DNA from: PWXP01 sp040772845
GTDB lineage: Bacteria > Planctomycetota > Planctomycetia > Pirellulales > Thermoguttaceae
DNA: 64,000 bases
Direction: 5' to 3'
Assembly: GCA_040772845.1 (NCBI GenBank)
Contig: JAXGXG010000001.1
Location: 4,030,001 to 4,094,000, forward strand
Positions within the stretch are counted from its first letter, which is position 1; each line of letters opens with the position of its first letter. The position numbers and the translations under genes were made by a program. This document shows, piece by piece, positions 24,777-33,445 of the stretch. Under the pieces are notes generated by a model. That model worked only from the letters and a program-made list of their open reading frames with translations. It had not been told where the DNA came from and did no database searches.

Positions 24777-25565
24777 TCAGGCGGGCGTCGGCTCCAGAAC
24801 GGGGCCGATGCGACTGAGCAGCACCGGGCCGGGAACGGCAACGCCGTTGGCTTCGGCCGTCTTGATCCAGTCGATGGCCGCGTACTGCACGCGGACACCC
24901 ATCGTGTACGCCTTGCAGACGAAGTGCCGCTTCCTGCGCGGCCGGGATTGGATCACGAACGGCCCTTGGCTGCCGTGATGGCTCCAGCCGTCCTTCAACA
25001 CGACTTGGTTGCCGGGCTTCAGGCTCGTCCGCATGGTGACTGCGGCGCTGATCTCGACGAGGCGCTGCTGTTGGTAGTCTTCCAATTCTTGGAGGTCGAG
25101 GGTGATGCCCTGGGCAATGCACTCCTGCAGGTTCAAGGCGACCGCCGCGAGCGTCTTGAGGGCCGCAATGGTCCAGCCGCAACCGATGTGGGCCACCGGA
25201 CGCACGTAATCGGTCCAGCCGCCGTTGCCGCTCCCTCCGCCGACGTTCAATCGGCACTTGCGGCCGTGGATGAGCACGGGAACGTAGCTGTACCCCTTCT
25301 CGGGGAGCAACTCGATCTGGGTCTTGGGGATCACGAAGTAGAAACTGATCCCCGCCTTGGCAGTCCAGAACTTGCTGCCGCCCTTTCGATAATGCTTGAA
25401 CTCAAACACTTCACTCTTCTTTGCGGCGACGTTCGGGTGGTCGAAAGCGTAGGCCGGTTCACCCAGAAGGGCACCGGCGATGACGGTGAGGTGGTTGCCG
25501 GGCGGAAGTTCGACCTGATAGCCTTCCTCCACCTGAAACCGCTCACCTGCCAGATCCATGCGCAT
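24777..25565 (-). CDS. Hypothetical protein, 262 aa
   Basis: Unknown soluble protein. The N-terminal half is rich in beta strands and aromatic residues (GISFYFVIPKTQIELLPEKGYSYVP), then a Gly-rich loop (NVGGGSGNGG), a Cys/Ala-rich helix and a basic segment (RPRRKRHFVCKAYTM). The start at 25565 has GAGGAG upstream. There is a P-V-A-H-I-G-C-G-W motif that may be structurally important. It belongs to the minus-strand accessory block; no family was recognised. Confidence 0.6.
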   Translation of the reverse strand: MRMDLAGERFQVEEGYQVELPPGNHLTVIAGALLGEPAYAFDHPNVAAKKSEVFEFKHYRKGGSKFWTAKAGISFYFVIPKTQIELLPEKGYSYVPVLIHGRKCRLNVGGGSGNGGWTDYVRPVAHIGCGWTIAALKTLAAVALNLQECIAQGITLDLQELEDYQQQRLVEISAAVTMRTSLKPGNQVVLKDGWSHHGSQGPFVIQSRPRRKRHFVCKAYTMGVRVQYAAIDWIKTAEANGVAVPGPVLLSRIGPVLEPTPA

Positions 25566-25663
25566 GTGGTTTCTCCTCTTCGGGTTAAATGGTGGGCAGC
25601 GAGTACAGGGCACTCAACGGAGTTGAAGTTCTGTGAACTGCCGGCTCGTAGCGGGATGTCGGC

Positions 25664-25879
25664 TCAACCCGCCACCAATTCATACCCCTTCGCCATCTTC
25701 TGGGACACGAGTTTCTCAACCCGACGCTCGGCCGCGGTGGTATCCGGGAAGCTCTTGACCTGGGTCTGGCCATTGGTGCCGATCCGGCCGAAACGGACCA
25801 TCACGTCGTTGCCGCGACTGGCGACCTCCCAGAACTTGGCCGACTTGCCGTTGACGAACTCGAAATAACGCTTGGGCAT
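25664..25879 (-). CDS. WGR-domain protein, 71 aa
   Basis: A stand-alone WGR-type domain: RYFEFVNGKSAKFWEV followed by DVMVRFGRIGTNGQTQVKSF and a helix with Lys/Glu repeats. WGR domains occur in PARPs, bacterial MolR-like regulators and some nucleases and are thought to bind nucleic acid or mediate DNA-damage responses. AAGGAG lies upstream of the ATG at 25879. It is divergent from the SUMF1-like gene and in the same direction as the nuclease block, where it probably provides a DNA-binding or adaptor function. Confidence 0.88.
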   Translation of the reverse strand: MPKRYFEFVNGKSAKFWEVASRGNDVMVRFGRIGTNGQTQVKSFPDTTAAERRVEKLVSQKMAKGYELVAG

Positions 25880-26063
25880 GATGTTGCTCCTTGATGTTGG
25901 AGAGATGTGGGGAGACGAAAACAGAAACAGGCTCCGGCGACGAGCTGGGGGCGGGTTCTCGCAGGATGCCTTGAAAGGTAGACTCAGGGGGTAAGTGGAC
26001 TGTCCACCGCGGGCGGCCCCCAAGGTGTTCCCGACGATCTGGCAACCGAAAGGCAGGTGCCGC

Positions 26064-27008
26064 ATGAACGTCAAGACTTGGGTGACGTTGTGTCTCGCGA
26101 CTGTAATGGCCGCATCGGTTGCCGGTTGCGGCCCGCCGCCCGCACCGGCTGTCGCGCCGTTCAGCGCGCAGCAGGCTCGTGGCCACCAGGACGCCTGGGC
26201 GGAACACCTTGGCAAACCGCGGGGGATCACCAACAGCATTGGTATGAAGCTGGTGCTGATACCCCCGGGCGAGTTCATGATGGGCTCACCGGAGTCGGAA
26301 GAGGGACGTGTCGACGGCGAGGGACCGCAACACCGGGTGCGGATTACGAAACCGTTTTACCTGGGGGTGTACGAGGTAACGCAGGGTGAGTACGAGCGCG
26401 TGATGGGTACGAACCCGAGCTATTTTTCCCGAGGTGGCGGTGGTAACGACCGGGTGTCAGGGCTGGACACGAGCCGATTCCCGGTGGAGATGGTGCTTTG
26501 GGAGGACGCGGTGGAGTTCTGCCAGAGGCTTTCGACATTGCCTGCGGAGCGTTCGGCGGGTCGGAAGTATCGTTTACCGACGGAAGCGGAGTGGGAGTAT
26601 GCATGCCGAGCGGGGACGACGACGCCGTTTCACTTTGGGAGCGTATTGAACGGCCGTCAGGCGAACCACGATGGAAACCTTCCTTACGGTACGAGCGAGA
26701 AGGGACCGTACCTGGACCGAACGACGATAGTAGGCAATTACAGCGGGAACGGTTTTGGCTTGTACGACATGCACGGGAACGTATGGGAGTGGTGCGCGGA
26801 CTGGTATGACGCGGACTACTACGCGAACTCTCCGGCGGACGATCCGAAGGGTCCTATGTCGGGCTCGCGCCGGGTGTTCCGGGACGGCAGCTGGGAGGCC
26901 GACGCCAGGAGCTGCCGGTCGGCGATCCGCGGGAGCGGGCCGGCGCGCCAGCTCAACTGCCTGGGCTTTCGTGTGGCCCTAGTTCCGGCGGACGAGTCGA
27001 GCAAGTAA
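26064..27008 (+). CDS. SUMF1/EgtB-like domain lipoprotein
   Basis: A 314-aa secreted lipoprotein (signal ending A-G-C at about residue 23) carrying one formylglycine-generating-enzyme (SUMF1) domain. Seen motifs: IPPGEFMMGSP, PFYLGVYEVTQGEYERVM, YRLPTEAEWEYACRAGT, GLYDMHGNVWEWCADWYD, and the closing R-S-A-I-R-G. Proteins of this type in Planctomycetota are numerous and often lack the two active-site cysteines of true sulphatase activators, so binding rather than catalysis is likely. It is the only plus-strand gene within the minus-strand block, so it probably arrived there as an insertion between the WGR gene and its former neighbour. Confidence 0.9.
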   Translation: MNVKTWVTLCLATVMAASVAGCGPPPAPAVAPFSAQQARGHQDAWAEHLGKPRGITNSIGMKLVLIPPGEFMMGSPESEEGRVDGEGPQHRVRITKPFYLGVYEVTQGEYERVMGTNPSYFSRGGGGNDRVSGLDTSRFPVEMVLWEDAVEFCQRLSTLPAERSAGRKYRLPTEAEWEYACRAGTTTPFHFGSVLNGRQANHDGNLPYGTSEKGPYLDRTTIVGNYSGNGFGLYDMHGNVWEWCADWYDADYYANSPADDPKGPMSGSRRVFRDGSWEADARSCRSAIRGSGPARQLNCLGFRVALVPADESSK

Positions 27009-27283
27009 CAAGTCAAGCAAAGCCATGGCGCGGCCCGGGCGCAGGCCCGCAGCGGAGCGGGACTGTAACTGGGCAGCGATCTACCCCGGCAGTGTCAGGG
27101 TGCTGCGAACGGTCAACCCCTGGTAGCGGTCGGTAATGCGTTGTCGACCAACGTAGAAAACGCGGCAACTGTCAGGCCGCTACACGGAAAGATCAACGAT
27201 CAGCGTGATCGGTTAAGAGAATGGAACGGGGGAAAAAGCCCTGCCCCGAGAGGTATTCAGCGGGTAGGTGCGGGTTTGTGGCC

Positions 27284-28024
27284 CTATTCCCGCTCTGACA
27301 GCAGGCAGTCAATCCCGTGGCAGTCAGCCGCCTGATCGGCAATCGCGTCGGTCAGCCCGAGCAGCCCTTCGAGCAACTCATGCTCTTCGGGGCCGAGGGT
27401 GACGTTCTCACCCTGTCCGGCCGAATGATGGAGCCGCAGCAGCAGTCCCCTTTGCGTACGGAACAGCGGGCCGTCCAACTCCAGGGAATAGCTCTTGGGC
27501 ACCAGCCCCAGTTCTACCAGCTTTGCCCGGGCCGCCGTGTCACTCGGGTAGCGCTCGCACTGGTCGCACCGTTCAACCTTGGCCCCCGGCGCCAGTCTCC
27601 CATTCTCAAGATGAGCCAGGATTCCCGGAATCCCCGAGCAGAAGTAGCTGGGTTTCTCGCAGGCACATGGCTGGCCAATGCCGGAGAGCAGCTCGCGGCA
27701 TTCCTGCCCGACCTCGCGGAAGACCGCCAGGGCCTCCCGCATATCGGAGCAATCGCCCCAACTGTCGGCCGTTCCGGCTACCCGCTCGCACATCGCGATC
27801 AAGCTCCGATGCGAAGGGTCTTCCGGGGGCGCCGCATTGGCACCAGCAGGCGCGGTCGCAGCCGGCAATACGAAGAACTGGCCGACCCGCGGGTTGCCGT
27901 ATTCGTCGAGGATGTCGGGGGTCGAAAGGGCGGTCTCCATCAGCCGGTCCAGCGCGGAAGCCAGGCTTTCATCGTCCGTAATGTGTGGGTCGTATTCGAC
28001 GTCGATTGTCAGAGTCGATTTCAT
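27284..28024 (-). CDS. Cys-containing hypothetical protein, 246 aa
   Basis: Unknown protein of 246 aa. The N-terminal 35 residues (TLTIDVEYDPHITDDESLASALDRL) form a strand-helix unit. A central region has five cysteines in the pattern C-A-C-x8-C-x17-C-x2-C, a possible metal site. The C-terminus is helical and acidic with D-C-H-G-I-D-C near the end. ATG at 28024 follows GGAGG. It heads toward the SUMF1-like gene, leaving a 275-base gap without a gene. Role unknown; membership in the accessory block is from strand and spacing. Confidence 0.6.
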   Translation of the reverse strand: MKSTLTIDVEYDPHITDDESLASALDRLMETALSTPDILDEYGNPRVGQFFVLPAATAPAGANAAPPEDPSHRSLIAMCERVAGTADSWGDCSDMREALAVFREVGQECRELLSGIGQPCACEKPSYFCSGIPGILAHLENGRLAPGAKVERCDQCERYPSDTAARAKLVELGLVPKSYSLELDGPLFRTQRGLLLRLHHSAGQGENVTLGPEEHELLEGLLGLTDAIADQAADCHGIDCLLSERE

Positions 28025-28133
28025 GCTCGAACCTCCGAAAACTCCAGGTAGTTGTTGGCCATGGGTTACCTCATGGGGTTGATGGCTTCTACGGGTTGCA
28101 TTCCGTACGCCGCGCAGACAACACGGCACGGGT

Positions 28134-28451
28134 TTACTCTCCAGTCACCTTGTAGACCAGTGCCGGAGGGTCAGGTTGCTTGTCGTTATTGCCCACGGCA
28201 TCGACGGCCGTTTCAACGCCCTCAATGTAGGCCGGCGACCGGACGTCGATCCCGGCACAGGCGTGGGCAAGGATCAGCGACTCCAGGCCGTCGATGGCCG
28301 CGTTGTGAAGATCGTCGTCCGGCTCCCGCAGGTCGCTGGTGATCGAGCCGGCGCCCGGCTTCTGCTGCCGGTTCTCGCGCTGAAGCGAGATCGTAATCCC
28401 GCCTACAGGCAGGCGGATGGTCCGGGGTTTGGTTTTGGGGGAATGGGTCAT
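28134..28451 (-). CDS. Hypothetical protein, 105 aa
   Basis: Short protein with a basic opening (SPKTKPRTIRLPVGGITISLQREN) and an acidic helical middle that ends in AIDGLESLILAHACAGIDVRSPAYIEGVETAVDA. The second half resembles the small repeated element 'D-G-x-E-S-x-I-L-A-x-A-x-A-G-I-D' I associate with accessory gene clusters. It begins one base after the stop of the preceding gene, showing tight packing. Function unknown. Confidence 0.6.
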   Translation of the reverse strand: MTHSPKTKPRTIRLPVGGITISLQRENRQQKPGAGSITSDLREPDDDLHNAAIDGLESLILAHACAGIDVRSPAYIEGVETAVDAVGNNDKQPDPPALVYKVTGE

Positions 28452-28452
28452 G

Positions 28453-28665
28453 TTACGGTTCCTTCTTCGGAAAGGCTGCCCCGTCGCCCTGTAGTTCCGG
28501 AGGAATCGGGTGCAGGTTGATCATGCAGTCGTCGGAGACCAGGGCGTTCAGCAGTTGGATTGCCTTCTCTTTGGCCTCCGCCAACGGCAGAACCTGCACC
28601 CGCCGCCGCCCGGAACCGATGCAGGTGGCCAGGACCGCCCGCGGTTCGATTGGTGGGTTACTCAT
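28453..28665 (-). CDS. Hypothetical protein, 70 aa
   Basis: A 70-aa protein with a strand-rich start (AVLATCIGSGRRRVQVLPLAEAKEKAIQLL) and a tail ending in N-L-H-P-I-P-P-E-L-Q-G. Its ATG overlaps the stop codon of the larger upstream gene by four bases and the next gene starts one base after its own stop, so three consecutive genes are translationally linked. No family assignment is possible. Confidence 0.6.
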   Translation of the reverse strand: MSNPPIEPRAVLATCIGSGRRRVQVLPLAEAKEKAIQLLNALVSDDCMINLHPIPPELQGDGAAFPKKEP

Positions 28666-29411
28666 GCGTTCGCCAAGCCGGCCATGCCGGCCGCCTCCAG
28701 GTGCTCGAAGTTCGGGTATTCCAGGATGCCGGCTTGAAGCGACAGCCCCTCACCCTGATCCTCCAGGGCATCCTTCAGTCGGCCGGCCCACCCGGCGATC
28801 TGGGCGTTCCACTCGCCCACGCACCGGGCCAACGACTCGACATTCCGGTCCTTCCAATAATCCCCCTCGTCCGACACGTGCTCCAGGATGCCCAGTTCCT
28901 TGGCCCGGTCGAGCAGCTTCACAACCGTCAGATGGCAGCGGAGGAAGTGCGGCACGCCCCCATGCTCGGCATTCGAGGCGTACTGGGTTTTGCAGAAGCT
29001 GCTCCAGAACCAGCCGCTGAGCCGGGTGCGGATCGTCTCGCGCACGCCCCGCCGCACCGGATGATCGATCTCGACGGTGTCCGGATACCGGCATAGCCCG
29101 ACGTTCGCGGGTTCGCAACCCTCCCCGGGCCAGGTCGAGAACGCGATGACGTGTGTCGACAGGACCGTGTAGCTGTATTCCCGGTGATGCGGGTGGTCGA
29201 CGTACTGCGACGACTGGATCAGTAGCCAGCGGTTGGGATCCTCTCGGTCGCACCGATCGAAGTGGCAATCCGGCCCACTGAACTCCACCAGGTCGCCGAC
29301 CTCCTGGAAAGGCAGGTCGAGTGCGCGGCTGCGAAGCCGCGCAAGCTGCTCGCACACCCTTTCGGGCTTGCGGGCGCGAGAGCGAAGACTGTAGTGAATG
29401 GTAAGTCCCAT
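28662..29411 (-). CDS. Hypothetical protein with MGLTIHYS start
   Basis: A 249-aa protein whose opening MGLTIHYSLRS is a hallmark I associate with a planctomycete family of unknown role found in plasmid-like loci. There is a Cys/His/Asp cluster (GPDCHFDRCDRED, about residues 46-58), a long internal beta-rich segment, and C-terminal helices. AAAGGAGC precedes the ATG. It is first of a coupled three-gene set (29411 to 28134). No enzymatic assignment; the clustered Cys and His residues might bind metal. Confidence 0.65.
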   Translation of the reverse strand: MGLTIHYSLRSRARKPERVCEQLARLRSRALDLPFQEVGDLVEFSGPDCHFDRCDREDPNRWLLIQSSQYVDHPHHREYSYTVLSTHVIAFSTWPGEGCEPANVGLCRYPDTVEIDHPVRRGVRETIRTRLSGWFWSSFCKTQYASNAEHGGVPHFLRCHLTVVKLLDRAKELGILEHVSDEGDYWKDRNVESLARCVGEWNAQIAGWAGRLKDALEDQGEGLSLQAGILEYPNFEHLEAAGMAGLANA

Positions 29412-29952
29412 GATGGGCTCCTTTCGTGTAAGGGGATGGTCGTTCCGGAGGGGAACGGCGGTGAGAGAATAAGAACGACTACCGTGCAGGGGGTTTGCTT
29501 TTCGGGCTTCCAGCCTGCGACCCCGAGGGGAATTACGCTACTGGCCTTATCCCTGATTTGCGATGCTCGCCCACAACATCTTTCAACGCACGGTAATCGA
29601 TAACGAACGCTGGATTCCATTGGCCACAAGAGGAGTGACCCGACAAACGATCCCCGATTCCAACGGCGGCAGTTGGGCAGCCGTGACCCGCGTAACATCC
29701 GGGGGTTTCTCTGGCAGTTTCAGCGCCCTCTACCGCTTCACTATTCGGGGGCCAGTCAGCGCGCGCAGCATTCGCGGCGAAATCGTAAACCGGCTGGGAC
29801 CAAGACAAGGCAGACCCTTCATCAGCGAAGCCGATCAAGTGGCAATTATTGCCACTTGATTTTGCTGCGTCGGGCAGACTGCAAAGGCAGACGAGACACG
29901 CTGCACCTTTGGGCGGTGCAAGACGTGCGAGAGGGGATGCCGTACTGGATTG
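29412..29952. other. Non-coding gap with perfect inverted repeat
   Basis: About 540 bases with no supported gene; GC content is a little lower than around it. It contains the 27-base inverted repeat at 29834-29860. Confidence 0.5.
29834..29860. repeat. Perfect 13-bp inverted repeat
   Basis: ATCAAGTGGCAAT and its exact reverse complement are separated by one base; TTT follows on the plus strand. It could be a terminator stem or a dyad binding site. No plus-strand gene ends here. Confidence 0.6.
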
Positions 29953-30528
29953 CTAACCTTCGCGGGTGCCCGGAACCTTGTCTTCGGGGCCGTCGTGAAC
30001 GATTTCCAGCGGTGGCAGTGGCGGCAATTCGGACGGCATGTGCCGAGTGAGCAGTTTCAGTGCCTGCTTCACCCGCTTTCGGGCCTTCTTCGGCTTCTTC
30101 TTCGCCGGGAGTGCCGTCGCGGCCTGTAACCGGCGCACGACCTTCCGCAAGGGTTCTACCGGAACCACTGGCTGCAGGGCCTTGTTGGCCGTGCATTCGT
30201 GCAGCCCGCTCTCGGGCCGGAACTCCACGACCACCGGATCATGCTCGTACTTACCGTCACTCTTGCGGGTGTATGGGATGTCGTGCTCTTGGAGCCATGT
30301 TTCCAGGTCACCGAACTCGCCGTAGGCCACCTCGTCGTCGCAGAGCCGCAGCAGGCCGCTGTCCTTGAGCGTGCCCTCCAGCAGTTCTTCTGCGTCGTGA
30401 GGCTCGAACGATGCTTCTCCATAATCGGGGCTCAGCGATTCGTCGCGGAGCACCCCGCAAAACTCGTCAACCAGCGACTCCGAAATCGAGCCGCCGATCC
30501 ATATTTCAGCCGACATACGGTCAGCCAT
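29953..30528 (-). CDS. Hypothetical protein, basic C-terminus
   Basis: A 191-aa protein. The opening MADRMSAEIWIGGSISESLVDEF and the following acidic segment form a compact N-terminal half with repeated D-E pairs; the C-terminal half has a Lys/Arg-rich helix (LPAKKKPKKARKRVKQALKLL) that may bind nucleic acid. ATG at 30528 follows AAGGAG and overlaps the end of the gene upstream by eight bases. An acidic first half joined to a basic second half suggests a mimic or adaptor, but nothing can be proved from sequence alone. Confidence 0.6.
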   Translation of the reverse strand: MADRMSAEIWIGGSISESLVDEFCGVLRDESLSPDYGEASFEPHDAEELLEGTLKDSGLLRLCDDEVAYGEFGDLETWLQEHDIPYTRKSDGKYEHDPVVVEFRPESGLHECTANKALQPVVPVEPLRKVVRRLQAATALPAKKKPKKARKRVKQALKLLTRHMPSELPPLPPLEIVHDGPEDKVPGTREG

Positions 30529-30910
30529 GTTGATTCTCCTTCGTGGGTTGGGACAGGTCCGGGTCAGGGCCACCAGACGCATTGCCGACCAGTTCCTCGT
30601 ACCGGTCTTCGTCCAAGAGGTAGGACTCGTACGGAATGGTGTCCAGGCAAACTGCCTGGACCTCGACTTCGCAGTAGCCGCCGTTGGCCTGCCAGACGGC
30701 CCGGGCCAAGCGTTCCGCGAATTCTTCTTCGGTTTCGCCGCCGCAGAGGCTGCTTTGAGCGTCGGCGGCGAAGTTCTGGGGGTCTTCCGGATGATCGAGC
30801 GGATACCAGTCGCTGAACCCCCACTCGAACCTTGCAGCCTCCTTGACGGCCTCAACCCGGTCGGGGTTCGCGCCGTGGATCTTTACAGTCATCTCGTAAC
30901 TGCGACTCAT
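30521..30910 (-). CDS. Hypothetical protein, 129 aa
   Basis: A 129-aa acidic protein. The first 40 residues (SYEMTVKIHGANPDRVEAVKEAARFEWGF) are strand-helix, followed by aromatic W-Y-P-L-D and an E-E-E-F-A-E-R-L-A-R-A-V-W helix. It resembles small accessory proteins that occur with the MGLTIHYS protein. It is the first gene of the minus-strand block at this end, with GAGGAACC before the ATG. A palindrome at 30981-30998 lies about 70 bases upstream and may be an operator of the block. Confidence 0.6.
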   Translation of the reverse strand: MSRSYEMTVKIHGANPDRVEAVKEAARFEWGFSDWYPLDHPEDPQNFAADAQSSLCGGETEEEFAERLARAVWQANGGYCEVEVQAVCLDTIPYESYLLDEDRYEELVGNASGGPDPDLSQPTKENQHG

Positions 30911-30980
30911 GGTTCCTCCTCGCCGCCGGAGCGGCTTGTTGGTTAGGGGGCGTGACTTGCGGTTAAGTGAAGGTGTCGAC

Positions 30981-30998
30981 GATCACCTTGGGGTGATC
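30981..30998. promoter_or_regulatory. Palindrome, candidate operator
   Basis: GATCACC-TTGG-GGTGATC, a perfect 7-bp inverted repeat between two divergent transcription units (minus-strand block and the PrcB-like gene). Position fits a repressor site or short hairpin. Confidence 0.4.
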
Positions 30999-31123
30999 GG
31001 CCAAGCACCTGTCCTCCACGGGCTTGACGGCAACGGGTATCGGGACCAGAATCAAGGGTGTATAGAGAGTGAAATCCTGAGCGCTTTGGCAGTCCGGAAA
31101 CAGATGTGTTGGGGAGGGAAGCC

Positions 31124-31642
31124 ATGCAGAAAAGCTGGGGAGTCTGCGTTCAAGCCGCTGTGGTTATCACGGTAGCGTTACTTCTGTTGGCCACCAGTGC
31201 GATGGCTGCCGACGATAAGGCCGAACCCGTGCCCATCGTGGAGCAGTGGAGCGGTGCTTATTCCGCACAACACGCAGCGAGCCGGGTGGTCGTTCGAGAC
31301 ACCGAGGGCTGGAAACAGCTCTGGCGGGCCATGCACGGCCGGAGGTCTCCGATGCCCAAGGTGCCGGAGGTCCATTTCCGGAAGCACATGGTTATCGGTG
31401 TGTTCATGGGCACCAGGCCCACCGGCGGGTATTCGATATCGATTACCCGCGTCGTGCAGAACGAGAAGACCGTGGTGTCGGTTCGGGAGCAGGCGCCGGG
31501 TCCGGGCGACATGGTGACGATGGCGCTGACTGCACCGTATCACGTGGTTGTGGTGCCGCAATCGGAGAAACCCATCGAGTTCGTTGACGATCGAGACAAA
31601 CAGTGGCGGGGGCCTCCACAGAGCCGGGGCTTGTTGAAATAG
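31124..31642 (+). CDS. PrcB-like secreted protein
   Basis: A 172-aa exported protein. A signal peptide (VVITVALLLLATSAMA) precedes a mature domain with the PrcB-type core: HMVIGVFMGTRPTGGYSISITRV, then EKTVVSVREQAPGPGDMVTMALTAPYHVVVV. PrcB proteins in Treponema form a complex that stabilises a surface protease; elsewhere the domain occurs alone with unknown partner. ATG at 31124 follows GGGAGGG; the TTG at 31106 is a weaker alternative. It stands alone between the minus-strand block and the TIR gene, and a long-stem hairpin follows it. Confidence 0.8.
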   Translation: MQKSWGVCVQAAVVITVALLLLATSAMAADDKAEPVPIVEQWSGAYSAQHAASRVVVRDTEGWKQLWRAMHGRRSPMPKVPEVHFRKHMVIGVFMGTRPTGGYSISITRVVQNEKTVVSVREQAPGPGDMVTMALTAPYHVVVVPQSEKPIEFVDDRDKQWRGPPQSRGLLK

Positions 31643-31677
31643 CGGTGCCTGCGTTGTCGTTGACCACCGCAGAGAAA

Positions 31678-31730
31678 GGGCCGTTCACGGCGACACGTGC
31701 GTGTGAGGTGGCCGATCCCGTGAACGGCCC
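31678..31730 (+). terminator. Long-arm inverted repeat after PrcB-like gene
   Basis: GGGCCGTTCACGG (31678-31690) pairs perfectly with CCGTGAACGGCCC (31718-31730) across a 27-base loop. No T run follows. One arm recurs at 33381-33393 (see direct repeat). Confidence 0.5.
31716..31730 (+). repeat. Left copy of 15-bp direct repeat
   Basis: TCCCGTGAACGGCCC, repeated exactly at 33379-33393. The two copies bracket the TIR gene. Confidence 0.6.
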
Positions 31731-32013
31731 GAGAGTTTGCTGAGTGAACGGAGGATACAGGGTTGGCTTTGCGCTGGTTGTGTACCCACCCGGATCCCGA
31801 AATGTTTGGGGGGCCGTTACGTGAGCTTCCAAGGCCGACTACGATTATTGCTTTCAAGCTCGCCTTTTCGGAAAAGGGTCATCGGGGTAGAAGAACGATT
31901 CCGCCAAAAGAGTAAGAGCCATGGGACGAAGCTACGGTGTCGGGGCCGTCGCTACGATGCTGTTAAGCGGTAGCAATCCAGGGGTCGATTAAGTGAACTA
32001 ACGGGGCAACGTA

Positions 32014-32877
32014 ATGAGTCACGACATATTCCTCAGTCACGCGAACCACGATGCCAATCTCGCTTCTCAGATTGCCGTGCATATGCAGAACGCGGGCATC
32101 TCGTGTTGGATGGCTTCACGGGATATTCCAGTGTGCAAGGATTTTGATGTGGCGATTGTGGAGGCGATCGATAACTGCCATGCTGCACTGCTAGTACTTT
32201 CAGAGAGTTCCAATGCCTCGCCTTTTGTATTCAGCGAAGTCAATCGTGCGTTCGCGAAAGGTAAGCCAATCTTCACTTTCAGACTATCTGACATTCTCCC
32301 TGCCCCCCAGCTTGAACTCTATATCGCACGCCAGCAGTGGCTTGATGGATTCCCTCCTCCGATTGAGAAGCGACTGAACATGCTCGCGTCAGCGATCATC
32401 TCTTTGCGCAATGAACCAACGGAACCGAACGCTGTTCGGCCTACAAACAAGTCGTCTTGTGACCAAGCTATCGAGACTGTTCGCCAGTTGAGCAGTAGGT
32501 TATACACCGACGGTCTGGATGACAGAATCCGTACCGCAGCCAGAGTTGCTGAACTGGCGCGTATGTTGTCCTTGCCAGATATTGCGTCTCTCTGCGCATC
32601 TAGTGATCGTGGCGAACGAGTCGCAGGCTTCATCTGTCTTGGTGTCCTTATTGGTGGCGGCATTCCACTGTCGGACCTGACTAGGTTAACAGCAGTTCTC
32701 GAACTCGGCGTCCGAGATCCGGAGTCGCGCGTGCGCTTTCGGGCAGCAGAAGCAGTCGGCTGCAGTCCGCTAATGCTGAACCGTTTCCGTACCACTCTGC
32801 GACACCTCAGCACTGGCGATCCGAACCTCGCCGTTAGGGAGATCACCGCTATTCTTGCCCAAGAGCAGCGAATCTGA
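32014..32877 (+). CDS. TIR-domain protein with HEAT-like C-terminus
   Basis: A 287-aa protein. Residues 1-125 form a TIR domain (DIFLSHANHDANLASQI, CWMASRDIPVCKDFDVAI, LLVLSESSNASPFVFSEVNRAF). E75 is in the position of the catalytic glutamate of NAD-cleaving TIRs. The remainder, about residues 150-287, is helical with HEAT-like pattern (ESRVRFRAAEAVG). In bacteria TIR proteins with a sensor domain act in abortive-infection defence by depleting NAD. It is solitary, bracketed by 15-bp direct repeats. The gene is less GC-rich than its neighbours, so transfer is likely. Confidence 0.85.
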   Translation: MSHDIFLSHANHDANLASQIAVHMQNAGISCWMASRDIPVCKDFDVAIVEAIDNCHAALLVLSESSNASPFVFSEVNRAFAKGKPIFTFRLSDILPAPQLELYIARQQWLDGFPPPIEKRLNMLASAIISLRNEPTEPNAVRPTNKSSCDQAIETVRQLSSRLYTDGLDDRIRTAARVAELARMLSLPDIASLCASSDRGERVAGFICLGVLIGGGIPLSDLTRLTAVLELGVRDPESRVRFRAAEAVGCSPLMLNRFRTTLRHLSTGDPNLAVREITAILAQEQRI

Positions 32878-33445
32878 TTCGGAACCGACAGTGTCGGGTT
32901 GCGGCAAGGATGTAGGTTGCACTGGTCGTCCAGCGAGAAGCCATACAAGAGGCCCACCAACTATCACCCTTTACGGCACTGCATGCCGTTGCCCATGAAG
33001 GTGAGCGTTCAAGGGGGATAGAAGCCAATGCTCTGTGGCAATGTACAGAGAGCATGGTTGCCCAAAATGCTCGACAAGTGGAAGGCCCGATGGTCTCGCG
33101 ATATGGCATGAAAGGACTTGGTGGTTCTCCGTCAGGATCTGACCGACGAGCGGCAAAGGGTCAGGGAAGCCCCGGGACCAAGCCAAGGGGAATCAGAACA
33201 GAACCCCCACGTCGACTAAGTGCATTTCCACGACTAAATGGCTTTTCGTGATTTCAGGAGGTTCGTCTTGGCTCGCAGCATCCTCCGCACGGGGTTACGG
33301 CTGAATCTGCATCTCCTGGAATCGTGCAACAACTCCATTTAGAAGCCGTCCACGGGCGCACAGCCTCTGCCCAAACGGTCCCGTGAACGGCCCCTAAATC
33401 TTCGCCACATTCACTACTGGCTGAACTGCCGATACACAGAGCACG
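32878..33445. other. Non-coding gap with direct repeat
   Basis: About 570 bases with no supported gene. It includes the right copy of the 15-bp direct repeat at 33379-33393, just before the 3' end of the AAA gene. Confidence 0.5.
33379..33393 (+). repeat. Right copy of 15-bp direct repeat
   Basis: TCCCGTGAACGGCCC, identical to 31716-31730. It marks the far edge of the segment that holds the TIR gene. Confidence 0.6.

Noticed and set aside
29834..29860. Terminator of a plus-strand gene
   Set aside because: No plus-strand gene precedes it; kept as an inverted repeat of unknown role.
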